Assembly: GCA_963930645.1 (NCBI GenBank)
Contig: OZ005648.1
Coordinates: 268,347,830 to 268,411,829 of the forward strand
Direction of reading: 5' to 3'
DNA: 64,000 bases
DNA from: Salticus scenicus
Lineage: Eukaryota > Arthropoda > Arachnida > Araneae > Salticidae
Each line of letters opens with the position of its first letter. Within the stretch, counting starts at the first letter, position 1. The notes beneath the pieces are model-generated. The model saw nothing but the letters and a program-made list of their open reading frames with translations. It searched no databases and was not told the DNA's origin. Below are positions 45,241-56,624 of this stretch, piece after piece. The translations under genes were made by a program, and so were the position numbers.

Positions 45241-46013
45241 GTATGAGTGATTCCATACCAACTCAGCTAAAAAAATAAAAGTTGGTTGCATGACCGACTC
45301 AGATTTTCTTTAAATTTGGTACACAGATTGATGATATAGAGGCATGAAAAAGTCAAAATTTTTAGCTACCTGCTCCACATATTTATAGATATACAGGTCC
45401 TCGAAGTTTGTCTGCCCCCTCAAAATACCAAGAAATTGATGTTATTTATTTTTTTTTTCTTAAACATTGTGCTCATGTAATATGAAAGTGTTAGGTATCT
45501 ATGGAAACTAGTTACCCCAGGCATACAGAAAAAAAAAATACTACAATGTTTATAATGAAAATCGTTAAGGTACAGTACTCTTAGAAGTTGCAACTACAAA
45601 AATTTGATTTTCCCGATTTTGCTAAAATTGAGACATCAATTCCAAAAAAAGGAAAATAAAACCAAAGGTTTGCTCACTTTCTGGTAGAGTACAGGTGTTC
45701 ACCACAAATTACTACACAATAAATTACTTGGGTTTCTCACTCCTTCTTGGAAATATTTAAGCTTAAAGACAAACCATAGGGCAAAAACATGCAATTTTGG
45801 CCATCTTGGCAGCCATTTTTCTCATAAATGGGGAGCACTAGAAACTTTATTTTTTTTTTTAAAGAAGCTACTGATGTGTTAGCTATTCACAGGAAAAGAG
45901 TTTACTTTTGGTTATTATTTGCATAAAGAGATATCTTGCTGATAGTATATGCATGTTTTTCTCTAATACCATATGCTTGTGTTTACCCTCTCACAGACTT
46001 AACATTGATAAAA

Positions 46014-47983
46014 CTAGTTGGCATAATAGATGGACTCTGCTCAGTTCCCCACCATATTTATGGTCTCATAAATTTCTAGTGCGAGACATATTATAATCAT
46101 GTTAAAAAAATCAATTTGACCAAAGCTTGATACAGGGACAGAAAGAAATCCCCGCCTAATAGGCTATCCATCGTTCACTTCGATATATATATCTTATTCT
46201 AATCTATTAATTTATTTTATCAGGGTCAATTCCGTTGTTTATGTTTCATGCCAATGTTTTCATTTCCAATGCAATAATCCTCAAAATTCATATTTATATG
46301 AAAAAATTACAATTTCGCTATGTTGATAAAATCGTAAATTACGAATAATTTACGAAATTTTCCTATTACAATATTTGTATTCAATCATGTTCAACAAAAT
46401 ATCATAAATGTAATTTGAAGTTGTCTAATGTATTTATGATCCTCAAAATGGAAATTTATGCTCAATTTTGCCTTATTCTGACATGTTAAGTAAATCGTAA
46501 ATTCCAAATAACTTACGAATTTTTTAAATTGGAAAAATCATAGTCTATGATATTCATGCCAGTAACCTAAATAATATTTCGAAAGTGGTTTGACATCTTT
46601 ACGATGAAAATATCCCTCAAAATTGACGTTTATGTTAAAATTTGCTCTATTCTGCCATGTTAAGAAATTCGTAAATTTTCAATAACTTACGAAATTTTTA
46701 TATTTGAAAATTCACAGTCATTAATATTCATGCCAGTGTCCTAAATAATATTTTAAAAGTAGTCTGACATCCTTGCGATGAAAATATCGATCAAAATTGA
46801 CGTTTATGTGAAATTTTGCCCTACTGCCATGTTAAGAAATTCGTAAATTTCCAATAACTTGCGAAATTTTCAAAGTAGCATATTTATAGTTACTGATGTT
46901 CATTCCGGCATCAAAACGGATATTTTAAAAGTGGTCTGACATTTTTAGAGTAAAAAGTTTCCATTTAATGCACGTTTAAGTGAATTTTTGTCCTATTCTC
47001 CCATGTTAAGAAATTCGTAAATTTCCAATAACTTACGAAATTTTTAGATTTGAAAATTCATAGTCATTAATATTCATGCCAGTATCCTAAATAATATTTC
47101 AAAAGTAGTCTGACATCTTTACGATGAAAATATCGCTCAAAATTGATGTTTATGTGAAATTTTCCCCTATACTGCCATGTTAAGAAATTCGTAAATTTCC
47201 AAGTAGCATATTTATAGTTACTGATGTTCATTCCGGCATCAAAACGGATATTTTAAAACTGGTCTGACATTTTTAGAGTAAAAAGTTTACATTTAATGCA
47301 CGTTTAAGTGAATTTTTGTCCTATTCTCCCATGTTAAGAAATTCGTAAATTTCCAATAACTTACGAAATTTTTAGATTTGAAAATTCATAGTCATTAATA
47401 TTCATGCCAGTATCCTAAATAATATTTCAAAAGTAGTCTGACATCTTTACGATGAAAATATCGCTCAAAATTGATGTTTATGTGAAATTTTCCCCTATAC
47501 TGCCATGTTAAGAAATTCGTAAATTTCCAAGTAGCATATTTATAGTTACTGATGTTCATTCCGGCATCAAAACGGATATTTTAAAACTGGTCTGACATTT
47601 TTAGAGTAAAAAGTTTACATTTAATGCACGTTTAAGTGAATTTTTGTCCTATTCTCCCATGTTAAGAAAATCGTAAATTTCTAATAACTTACGAAGTTTT
47701 TAAATTCGAATGTTGCAAATGAATAGGGTTCTTGCCAGTGTCGAAAGTAATATTTTAAAACTGATCTGACCTCTCTGCGACAATTTGTTCTTGAGATATC
47801 GTGTACACAGACTAACAAACTAACGAACTAACGGACTAACAGACATCCTACAGACAGACACCATACAAATTTTGTCATTTTCGGATTCCTCACACCTGAA
47901 AACGTGTAGAAAAGTCAAAAAACCGAGGTCGAAAATTTTCACAATTACCTAAGTTCCCCATACCTATAGTATGATGGGGAACT
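46014..47983 (-). repeat. Family B, full copy nested in the transposon
   Basis: CTAGTTGGCATAATAG at 46014 to GATGGGGAACT at 47983, with about ten satellite units. The two blocks 46990-47290 and 47300-47600 are nearly identical, a recent local duplication. AAAA flanks both sides. Confidence 0.85.
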
Positions 47984-48489
47984 AAAAAGATGTAAAAAAA
48001 CAAAACTTATTGAATATTATATAAATATTGATTTAATACATGTATAAGACTTTATTTACCCTCTGAACGTTACTTAGTTACTTTTCGAAATAGTGTTATT
48101 AGGTGAATGAAGCATTGAATAAGGGTGCAACATTCTGATTTTATTATATTCTGGTATTAAAACAAAACTAATGTGTACTCTATTTTTGTGATATTTTAAA
48201 GAAAGATGTAGAATACCTTTTATTTTTAAAAAATTCAAGTTAGTATTTAGTGAAGAAATAAAATATTTACAAAACAGAAACACCTCATTTTATGTAATCT
48301 CAAAGAATCGTACACACTTTTTAAACAGGAATATCCCAATCACAAGATTGGATTATCTAAATTTGCTGATTTGCGACCGAAGTGGTGTGTGTTAGCTAGT
48401 AGTACAGGAATTCATTCAGTCTGTCTGTATGATTCACTAAAATGACAGGCTAATGATGGCATCTCTAAAATAATCTATTAAACCATCTA

Positions 48490-49835
48490 TCAGTGATTTT
48501 TTTGTCTCATTATGTGTGTGACATTAACAATGAAGCATGTATGTTAGGATTTTGTTCACAGTGTTCACTCCAAACTGCATTTGAAGAATTTTTAGATATG
48601 TTAATGGATGATTATGATGAAGAATCTGAAGTGATGTTTCAACGGTGGATAACTACAGTCCATTCAACACTCATTAAATTACTTTGTCTGCACCTGATTT
48701 TAAATCGGAACTTTTATTGAAAATGAAGTCCTAGGCAAAACACCATTACATTGCAAAATCTCAATCAGAATATTTAAAAACAAGAAAAGCAGAACTAAAA
48801 CCAGATGAGTGCATTTTATTACTTAATTTTTCTGAAAATTTTACTTCTATTGTACAGGATGCAATACAGGGATATCACTGGGAAAACACGCAAGCTACAC
48901 TCCATCCTTTTTTAGCGTATGTTCGGCCAAATGATAACCTAAAAGTTATTTCTATGTGTATTATCAGTGACTTTTTGACACATGATACAGTGGCAGTAGT
49001 TTCTTTTTAAAGGCCCGTAATTCCATATTTAACATAACAATATCCAGACATATAGAAAATAATTTATTTCAGTGGTGGTAGCTCAGCGCAGTACAAAAAC
49101 AAGAAAAACTTTTTAAATTTATGCCAACATAATGATGATTTCAAACTAAATGCTGAGTGACATTTTTTTGCCACTTCCCATGGCAAAAGCCCCTGTGATG
49201 CCACTGGAGGCACAGTTAAAAGGTCTGCTTACAGAACCAGCTTGCAACGTCCTTACAAGGATCAGATAATTTCTCCATGTGATTAGTTTCATTATTGCAC
49301 AGATAATTTTAAAAATATTAAGTTTTTCTTTGCATCTGAAGAATATGTAGCAGAAACAAGAGCATTGCTTTCTGAAAGACTAACTTTCGCTGTAAGAATT
49401 GAGGGTATCAGGGATTATCATAAATTTATTCCTATCAGTAAATCTGTGCTTTTAGTTTCCATTGTATCTACATTACAAACATATCGAATCAGATTGAAGT
49501 ATCTGCAGTAGGTAAGCAACATGTCAAAAATTTAGTCTTAATAACATTTCTAAAGGTTTTTATGTTGCTTGCATGTATGATAAGAAATGGTGGTTAGGAG
49601 CTGTCTTAGAAAACTGTTTTGAAAAAGGTGATGTTCAATTACAATTTATGCATCCTCATGGCCCCTGCTAAAACTTTTACTGGCCAGAGAAACCAGATAC
49701 ATGCTGGATTTCATACAAGCACCTGTTAGATATAGTACCAATGCCATCAGCAGCAGCAGCCACAGGATGCGTGTTTTTAATATCAAATGATACTGTGAAA
49801 AAAATACAGGAACTTATGCTTGCAGTTGAATAAAA
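48490..49835 (+). pseudogene. Decayed transposase of the long-TIR element
   Basis: Frame pieces on the plus strand read GYHWENTQATLHPFLAYVRP (about 48870), then SGGSSAQYKNKKNFLNLCQH (about 49070), HFFATSHGKSPCDATGGTVK (about 49150) and FFASEEYVAETRALLSERL (about 49330). These match in order a family of repeat-associated proteins in arthropods and cnidarians with SDG-x-QYKN and HFFATSHGK-x-CDG-GG-KR motifs. The acidic residue of SDG is Gly here, and the Trp before HFF is a stop. Many stops and frame changes follow. Its place between the inverted ends supports a transposase role. Confidence 0.7.
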
Positions 49836-50897
49836 TTCTGTACACATCAATTTTTAATATATTGCTGTATTTCAAATATATTTGCTTGAAATAAATATTT
49901 ATAGCTCCTTTATTTTGATTGATTTTTCAAGAAAGTATTTAGTACTTTATAATTACGGATGGACAACATCCAGTTTTGGAAAAATTCTATTTCTTGTTTT
50001 CATCAAATATCTAATTTTGCTATAAAATGTAGAAATTATTTTTTTTTAAATTATTATTAAATAATTTAATATATTAAATTTCTTGAATTCTTGTATAGAT
50101 AGTGCAGCTATTAATATATGCATTATTATTTTTCCTTTTTATTAATGTTAAGTCTGTGAGAGGGGGAACACAAGCATATGGTATTAGAGAAAAACATGCA
50201 TATACTATCAGCAGGATATATCTTTATGCAAATAATAACCAAAAGTATACTCTTTTCCTGTGAATAGCTAACACACCAGTAGCTTATTTAAAAAAAATAA
50301 AAAAGTTTCTAGTGCTCCCCCTTTAGGAGTAAAATGGCTGCCAAGATGGCCAAAATTGCATGTTTTTGTCCTATGGTTTGTCTTTAAGCTTAAATATTTC
50401 CAAGAAAGAGTGAGAAACCCAAGTAATTTATTGTGTAATAATTTATGATGAACACCTGTACTCTACCAGAAAGTGAGTAAACCTTTGGTTTTATTTGCCT
50501 TTTTTTGGAATTGATGTCTCAATTTTAACAAAATCGGGAAAATCAAATTTTTGTGGTTGCAACTTCTAAGAGTACTGTACCTTAACGATTTTCATTATAA
50601 ACATAGTAGTATTTTTTTCTGAATGCTTGGAATAACTAGTTTCCATAGATACGTAACACTTTCATATTGCATGAGTACAATTTTTAAGAAAAAAAAATTA
50701 AATAACATCAATTTTTTGGTATTTTGAGAGAACAGACAAACTTTGAGGACCTGTATATCTATAAATAAGTAGAGCAGGTAGCTAAAAATTTGGGCTTTTT
50801 CATGCCTCTATATCATCAATCTGTGTACCAAATTTAAAGAAAATCCGAGTCGGTCATGCAACCCTCATTAGGTGAGTTGGTATGGAATCGCTCGTAT

Positions 50898-51282
50898 AGA
50901 CAGTTTACTGCTGCGAATTTAATTTGTGAAATGTTGATGTGAAATTTCTAAATAAGTAAATAAAGTTAGAGAAAAAGATTTGAACAGGCCAGGAAAGTGA
51001 CATTCCAGTCACTTTAAATTTTGTATATTAAATAATAAATGAGTAAGCTTTTTTATATACATGGGAATATACTGGAAAAATTGTGTTTTAAAATAAAATG
51101 AAAAATAAATAGAAATCAATTTTCTATGCCCAGCCATTCTTGTAATATTTTGTTCGGACATGATATTGTTAGGTTTTCGAGATTCACCCATATATATACT
51201 TCATTTACGAGGGATGCCATTAAGTTAATTTAAAACATACGTTAATTTTGAATTTATAGACTTTGATTTTAAAGTTAAATAT
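50898..51282. other. No gene seen
   Basis: AT-rich spacer. Confidence 0.5.
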
Positions 51283-51546
51283 ATCGTCACTCTCATGACA
51301 AACAGGCTAACTCAAAATTACTAACTTTTCAAGATACAAATATAAATCCTTTATACATAAGGATCCAATAGGAACTGACTTACGATACTTTGACATTTCA
51401 TAGATTCTACCTTGGCTTTTAAAGAAATGGCTTAGCTCAAAATCGCTATTTTTTGAGTAACTCAAAATTTTATTTTAAAGATTTTACTCAAAATCGAGAT
51501 ATTTTTTTTTTTATATATATGTGTCTATTTGTCATGAGAGCGATAA
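51283..51546. mobile_element. Small TIR element
   Basis: ATCGTCACTCTCATGACAAA at the left is paired with TTTGTCATGAGAGCGATAAT at the right. ACTCAAAATCG-like repeats lie inside. 264 bp, non-coding. Confidence 0.5.
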
Positions 51547-51937
51547 TATGTGCGTCATTTCAAATGGAATTTTAAGAAATATACACTACAAATAATGCAT
51601 TCTCGTAAAAAATTATATTCAAATAATTTTAGAATTCTTATTGCTTTATTGAAATAATTATAAAATATGAAATCAATGACACAGATCTGGTAAAACAAAT
51701 TCGTAGCTCATTTTCCCTGTGTGTTTGCGAAGCTGTAAAAACAGTTTAAATAATATATATAATACAGTTTGCCAGTTCAACAAAATATACATAAATATAT
51801 CAATTCCTTCATGTTTATTTGCACACTATAAAAAAGATACGGAAATTGTACTAGAAAACGGTAGCCATACTATTTAACTAAAATAATAATAACAACAACA
51901 ATAATAATAAAATAAAAATAAATTCCCTATTTCATTC

Positions 51938-52002
51938 ACAAAAATTCCAAATACATCACAGCAAGATTCAGAATCTTGCTGTGATGTATTTGGAATTTTT
52001 GT
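51938..52002. repeat. Perfect hairpin, 32-bp arms
   Basis: The arms 51938-51969 and 51971-52002 are exact complements around a single A. They contain CATCACAGCAAGATTC and GAATCTTGCTGTGATG. Confidence 0.95.
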
Positions 52003-52027
52003 AAATGTTGTCCTTGTATGTTTGACA

Positions 52028-52056
52028 CTGAGGAGGGCTAGTGTTTTAGCCGAAAC
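52028..52056 (+). other. CTGANGA-stem-GAAAC motif (hammerhead-like)
   Basis: CTGAGGA (52028-52034), a GGCTA/TAGCC stem and GAAAC (52052-52056). The order matches a hammerhead ribozyme core, but one extra base precedes the stem and stems I and III are not evident. The motif recurs in 19457-19671 and 32517-32600. Confidence 0.25.
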
Positions 52057-52062
52057 GTCTGT

Positions 52063-52632
52063 CTTGTGTTTTAATGTTTTTAATTAAAATGTATTTTTAA
52101 AGTTTTATATTTTTTATCTCATTTTAAATGTTACATTGGTTTTAATATATTAATGAGACGTATAAATTATGTTTAATTTTATTAAAATAATAAAAACATT
52201 AAAAAAAATAATAATTATTATCTTATATGCTTTTAAGCTATTTACACTTAATCATTTATTTATTTATTTTATTTTTATTATACTATATTATATTTATTTA
52301 TTTATTTTTCTTTTTGAAAGGGGGGGGGGGGTAGAATGTACCTATGCTGGCTAATATTACTTTTTTTTTTTTAATATCCTTATATATTTTTTTTTAATTT
52401 ATTTATATTTATTGCTTCTTATATGTATTCACATTTAAATTTAAAAAAAAGTTTTCATGCTTAATTTCTTAACATTTATTTTTAGTCGAATAATGTAAAT
52501 AAAAGAAAAAAAAAATCTGATTTAAATAAAAAAAATCAGATTTTAATAAAAAAAAATCTGATTTTTTTTTTTTTTTTTTTTTTTAAATCATGATTTTTTC
52601 ACACCCTGTTTTGCAGAACTGTTAATTCACCA
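52063..52632. other. No gene seen
   Basis: Very AT-rich; a G-run at 52320-52331 and repeated AAATCTGATTT/AAATCAGATTT words at 52512-52565. Confidence 0.6.
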
Positions 52633-53055
52633 TCTCTCTATATATAAACGGCTGAGAGATTTCCCAGGACTCTGTCTGTGTGTTGACGCAAGTTGCCACC
52701 AAATTTTCATACTTTAGTTATTTTTAAAAAAATCTAATTGTCCGATCGATAAGCTGTTTAATACGACGGATTCAGAAAAATCGCTCCTTTCATTTTGTAC
52801 CTTATTTATAAAGAATTTTTGATTCGATTTTTTAAAATTAATTAAAATATGAAACTAACAAACTGGTAATAGTTTTAAAAATGGACATTTAAAATTTTCA
52901 TTGTTGCCAAAAAAAAATTACAAGCTATTATTATTATTATTATTTTCCATCATAAAATGAAATATGCTTTCACGCGAAAAATAAAAAGCTATAAAATATT
53001 AAATTTGCTCATGCACATGAAAAAATGAAAATATCAAAATGGAGTAAAAAAACAA
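52633..53055 (+). mobile_element. Helitron-like 5' end
   Basis: A then TCTCTCTATATATAAACGG, CTGAGAGATTTCCCAG, GACTCTGTCTGTGTG: a TC start followed by TATATAAA and a TCTG stretch is typical of arthropod Helitrons. No 3' end located. Confidence 0.5.
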
Positions 53056-53063
53056 CAATAACC

Positions 53064-53566
53064 TTTTTACTTTCTCTTACACCCATAAGGTAGAGAAAGT
53101 ATTGTTTTGGGGTCAAAATTAGAAAATTGAATTTTTGTTTTATTTACACGTTTTGAGGTCCCCTGAATACAAAAAAACGTGTTTTTAGCGGTTGGTCTGT
53201 GTGTGTGCAGGGGTGATTGTGACTCAAAGGTAAAAACCCTGAAAATTAGAGCCTCAAACTAGAAAAAACCTAAAATATCAAATAATACTCAAACTATTTA
53301 GGCCAGAAGCCCTGAATCCTTTTACATTTCATTCAAATATCACCTGGATAACAAATGAACAACCAATGAAAGCAAAAAATAACTTTATAGGAAATATGAA
53401 AATGCAGATGGTTAGAGCAAAAACCCTGAAATCAGGGGTAAACCCTGAACACAAACACCCCTATGTGTGTGTGTGCGTCTGCTACCAGCATATCTCAAAA
53501 ACAAATTATAGAAGAAAGTCCAAACTTGGTATTCTAAATATGTATGATATAGAGATACTACACCAA
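53064..53566 (+). repeat. Modular repeat family A, copy 3
   Basis: Head TTACTTTCTCTTACACCC to GGTAGAGAAAGTATTG, ACACGTTTTGAGGTCCCC TGAATAC, a TG tract interrupted by a MITE, then ATATCTCAAAAACAAATT. Confidence 0.75.
53208..53462. mobile_element. hAT-like MITE in a TG microsatellite
   Basis: CAGGGGTGATTGTG at the left and, inverted, AGGGGTGTTTGTGTTC at the right, with TG repeats on both sides. AAACCCTGAA recurs about five times inside. Confidence 0.6.
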
Positions 53567-53963
53567 CAAGGAAACAATCAAAAGGTGTCGTCTTCAAAAA
53601 ATATGTGATTCTACTCTTCCTAAAACATCAGAAAGTGAAAAAAATATCGGCTGAAATGAATTACAGCGACCACAAAAAATTATCAAAATTAAGCATATTT
53701 GGCGATTTCACTTTGTTAGGCGATTGATTTTGAGTACTTGGCGAAGTTACAAAACACGATTCTGTTCGTACACGGCAATCTCGGTGCTAGCGAACTGAAC
53801 GCCTAACAGCGCTAAATCGCCAAATATACTTAATTTTGATAATTTTTTGTGGCCGCTGTAATTTATTTCAGCCGATAATTTTTTCACTTCCTGGTGTTTT
53901 ATGAAGAGTAGAATCACATCAATTTTTTTCAATATTTTTTGAAGACGACATCCTTTGAATGTT
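53567..53963. mobile_element. Palindromic MITE P, copy 1
   Basis: CAAGGAAACAATCAAAAGG then GTCGTCTTCAAAAAATAT, with AGCGACCACAAAAAATTATC inside, is matched by complements on the right. Arms are about 170 bp. The last bases of the right end are lost. Related to 61041-61449. Confidence 0.8.
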
Positions 53964-54013
53964 TGAGTGTGTCGCAGCTGAAGGCAGAGGGTCCCGAGGC
54001 GGGCTTTCAAACA

Positions 54014-54018
54014 ATTTC

Positions 54019-54060
<42 letters not shown>
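54014..54060. repeat. Poly-T run
   Basis: About 40 T in succession. Confidence 0.9.
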
Positions 54061-54064
<4 letters not shown>

Positions 54065-54313
54065 AAGCGACATAGAAAAGAGTTTCCTTTAAATATAGTG
54101 ACCAGCAACGCGGGCAAAGCTTTCGTTGATTCACTACCTTCATTGATTTCAAGAATTTAAAAATGGTTTCATTAACAAACTTTGATCTATTGGCACGCAC
54201 ACAGCATCATGCCGAGTTTTATACATTTCGAGTTTGATTTTGAAAATTTTCCCGCATTTGGAATTCGGTTCGTTCCCGAACCGGGGCTTTTCTAGTTTAC
54301 AATAAGATACTAA

Positions 54314-55902
54314 TCTCCTTATATTATTAAAATCTGTACGCATCTGTCTTTCTGTCCGTGAGAAATGCCTTGTGCGCGCTAAAGCTCCGGCGCTAATGGT
54401 CGCGTCGCCTCAAAACCGGTGTCGACAGACGCAGAATTTCTTCCTCTCGACATCGCGATAATTCGCTAAGCGATGCGACCCTAATTAGCGGAGATATTAA
54501 TTAAAACGTTGAGCTATGTCGATCGAAAAATGACTGAGAATTCACGGCTTTTTGCTTAAAAAGAAATATTCTTACGGAAAAAGTGGAAAATAAATTAGAA
54601 ATATCAGTCGTATCGTTACAAATATGGTATCAAATAAAAGAGCCGATTTTTCTCAATCCGATGGTTTAAACGGCTTATCCATAGGACAATTAATTTTTTT
54701 TTTTTTTTTAATTAACTAAACTAAAAAGAAATGGTGGCAACAAATCAAAAGAATTTTAAAATCGCAGACGATCGTCTACAGTCTTGAACGGAAAGACACA
54801 CACCTGGTATTTAATGAGGTCACGTGTTTTGGTACTGCGATTAAAAATTGCAATTTTGAAAAGGCTTCAGTTTTTCAATGTCGCACACTAAACAGACCTA
54901 ACATCACAAGACAGCCTTGCAGTTCAAATTTCATCGACTTTGGAAAAAATTTTACATTTTAACTGGAAATTAAATTTTATTCTAATACGCGTATTTTAAA
55001 TTCTAATTATGATTAAATTATTTTTAATACATCATTCGAAAGATATTTTAAACTTCTTTTATATTATCGAAAGTTTTCACCAGATTTGCACGTTTTGAGG
55101 TCTCCTGAATCAGTTTTCTTTTGTATCTCAGCTACTAATTAAAATAATTTCATAAGTAATACATCATTAGAAAGCTTTGTTGATTTGGAGTCGAACAGTA
55201 CATTACAGAAATTTCTACCGCCAGATGGCGCTGTAATATTTAAAAATTTCAATATTTCAATTTCTAATTATGATTAAATTATTTTTAATATATCATTCGA
55301 AAGATATTTTAAAGTTCTTTTATATTATCGAAAGTTTTCACCAAATTTACACGTTTTGATGTGTCCTGATTAGGTTTTCTTTTGCATCTCAGCTAATTGA
55401 GTTAGACCGTTCAAAATTAGTATACGTAGGTTAATTAGGAGGGGCTGAAATGGTGGGGAAGAAATAGGCGTGCACCGCGCGCGTATCCCCTAACTTGTGC
55501 GCGCGCAGAGCGCACGGGACTGCGCGGCCGAAGGCAGTGGGGACCCGGTCCGACTTTTTAACCGACGAGAAATGATTTTTTTTTATTTTCTTTTCTTAAG
55601 AATAAAAATTTGATTTGAGAAGGAATGTGTGCGCGCAGCGCGCATGGGTATGCGCTGCCGAAGGCAGTGGGGACCCGGTGTAAGTTTTTACCCAATCTGA
55701 AATGATTTTTTTTTTTTTTAGGGGGCACAAAGGGTCAGGGAAGGAACACGCGCAGTGGAGACCCGGGCCGACTTTTTACCCAATCAGAAATGATTTTTTT
55801 TTTTTTTTTTCTTTTCTTAACACTAAAAGTTACTGTTAGTGATTCATTAATTTTAGTGATTCATTTGAAAATACTGACCCGCTAGCGGGCGAAGCTCGCT
55901 AG
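54314..55902 (+). mobile_element. Non-autonomous Helitron 1
   Basis: Starts TCTCCTTATATTATTAAAAT after an A and ends CTAG before a T. The 3' end has the palindrome CCCGCTAGCGGG, nine bases, then CTAG: the canonical Helitron terminator layout. Inside are ACACGTTTTGA-like modular segments (about 55020-55400) and three GC-rich units of about 130 bp (55495-55800) with GCCGAAGGCAGTGGGGACCC and AATGATTTTTTTT. No Rep/helicase. Confidence 0.75.
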
Positions 55903-56624
55903 TCTATATTGATAAAATCAGACTTTTGTCTGTAAATTTGTCAGAATGAAAAAAAAAAAAAAAAACTGGGATATTTTCACGTTTCTTACATCATGAAAGC
56001 CAAATATGTATTGAGAAATATGTTTTTTTTCTGAGAAATATGTCTTTTCTGTGCGTATGTACATGTCGGTGTGTCTGTATGTCTGCAACGCTATTTTTTG
56101 TCCAGATACTGGTATCACGGAAGAACGGCTGGACGGAATTCAACAACACTTGGCAAGACTCTGGGTCTGTACCCAACTTAAAATTATATTTATCGAAAAC
56201 TTCAAAATTTTGATTAGATTTACAGACACGGCTAAAAACGTGTGCGCATGCGCCATAAGGCTTTTGTCAGTAAAACGTTTTGAATGGGAAAAAAAAAAAA
56301 AAAAAAAAAAGGCGTTACTTTTACGTTTTGGACATGAAGGAATTTCAAAATGATTTCAGAATATTTTCTTTTCTCTGCGCGCATGGGAGAGGTAGAGCAT
56401 ATAGAACGTTTTTTACTTGACTGGGTACCACTTGAAAACGGCTGGACGGAATTCAATGATATTTGACTGAGGTTTAGGTCTGTAATCAACTTAAAATAGA
56501 CCCGGGGCGACTTTTTACTCGATCAGAAATGACTTTTTTTTTTTAATTTCTTTTCTTAACACTAAAAGTTACTGTTAGTGATTCATTAATTATATTGATT
56601 CATTTGAAAATACTGACCCGCTAG
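55903..56624 (+). mobile_element. Non-autonomous Helitron 2, abutting Helitron 1
   Basis: Starts TCTATATTGATAAAATCAG immediately after the CTAG of Helitron 1. It contains two GGCTGGACGGAATTCAA segments (about 56128 and 56440). Its last 120 bases match Helitron 1 up to GACCCGCTAG, then T; the second half of the terminal palindrome is absent. Confidence 0.65.

Larger units (their letters stand above)
45245..50893 (+). mobile_element. DNA transposon with about 760-bp inverted ends
   Basis: 45245-46013 is the reverse complement of 50137-50893, starting GAGTGATTCCATACCAACTC and GAGCGATTCCATACCAACTC. Flanks carry a 4-bp duplicate GTAT (45241-45244, 50894-50897). The interior has a family B copy (46014-47983) and a decayed transposase gene (48490-49835). 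Without the B insertion it is about 3.7 kb. The 4-bp duplicate and GAG terminus could fit a Sola-like superfamily; this is not established. Confidence 0.88.
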
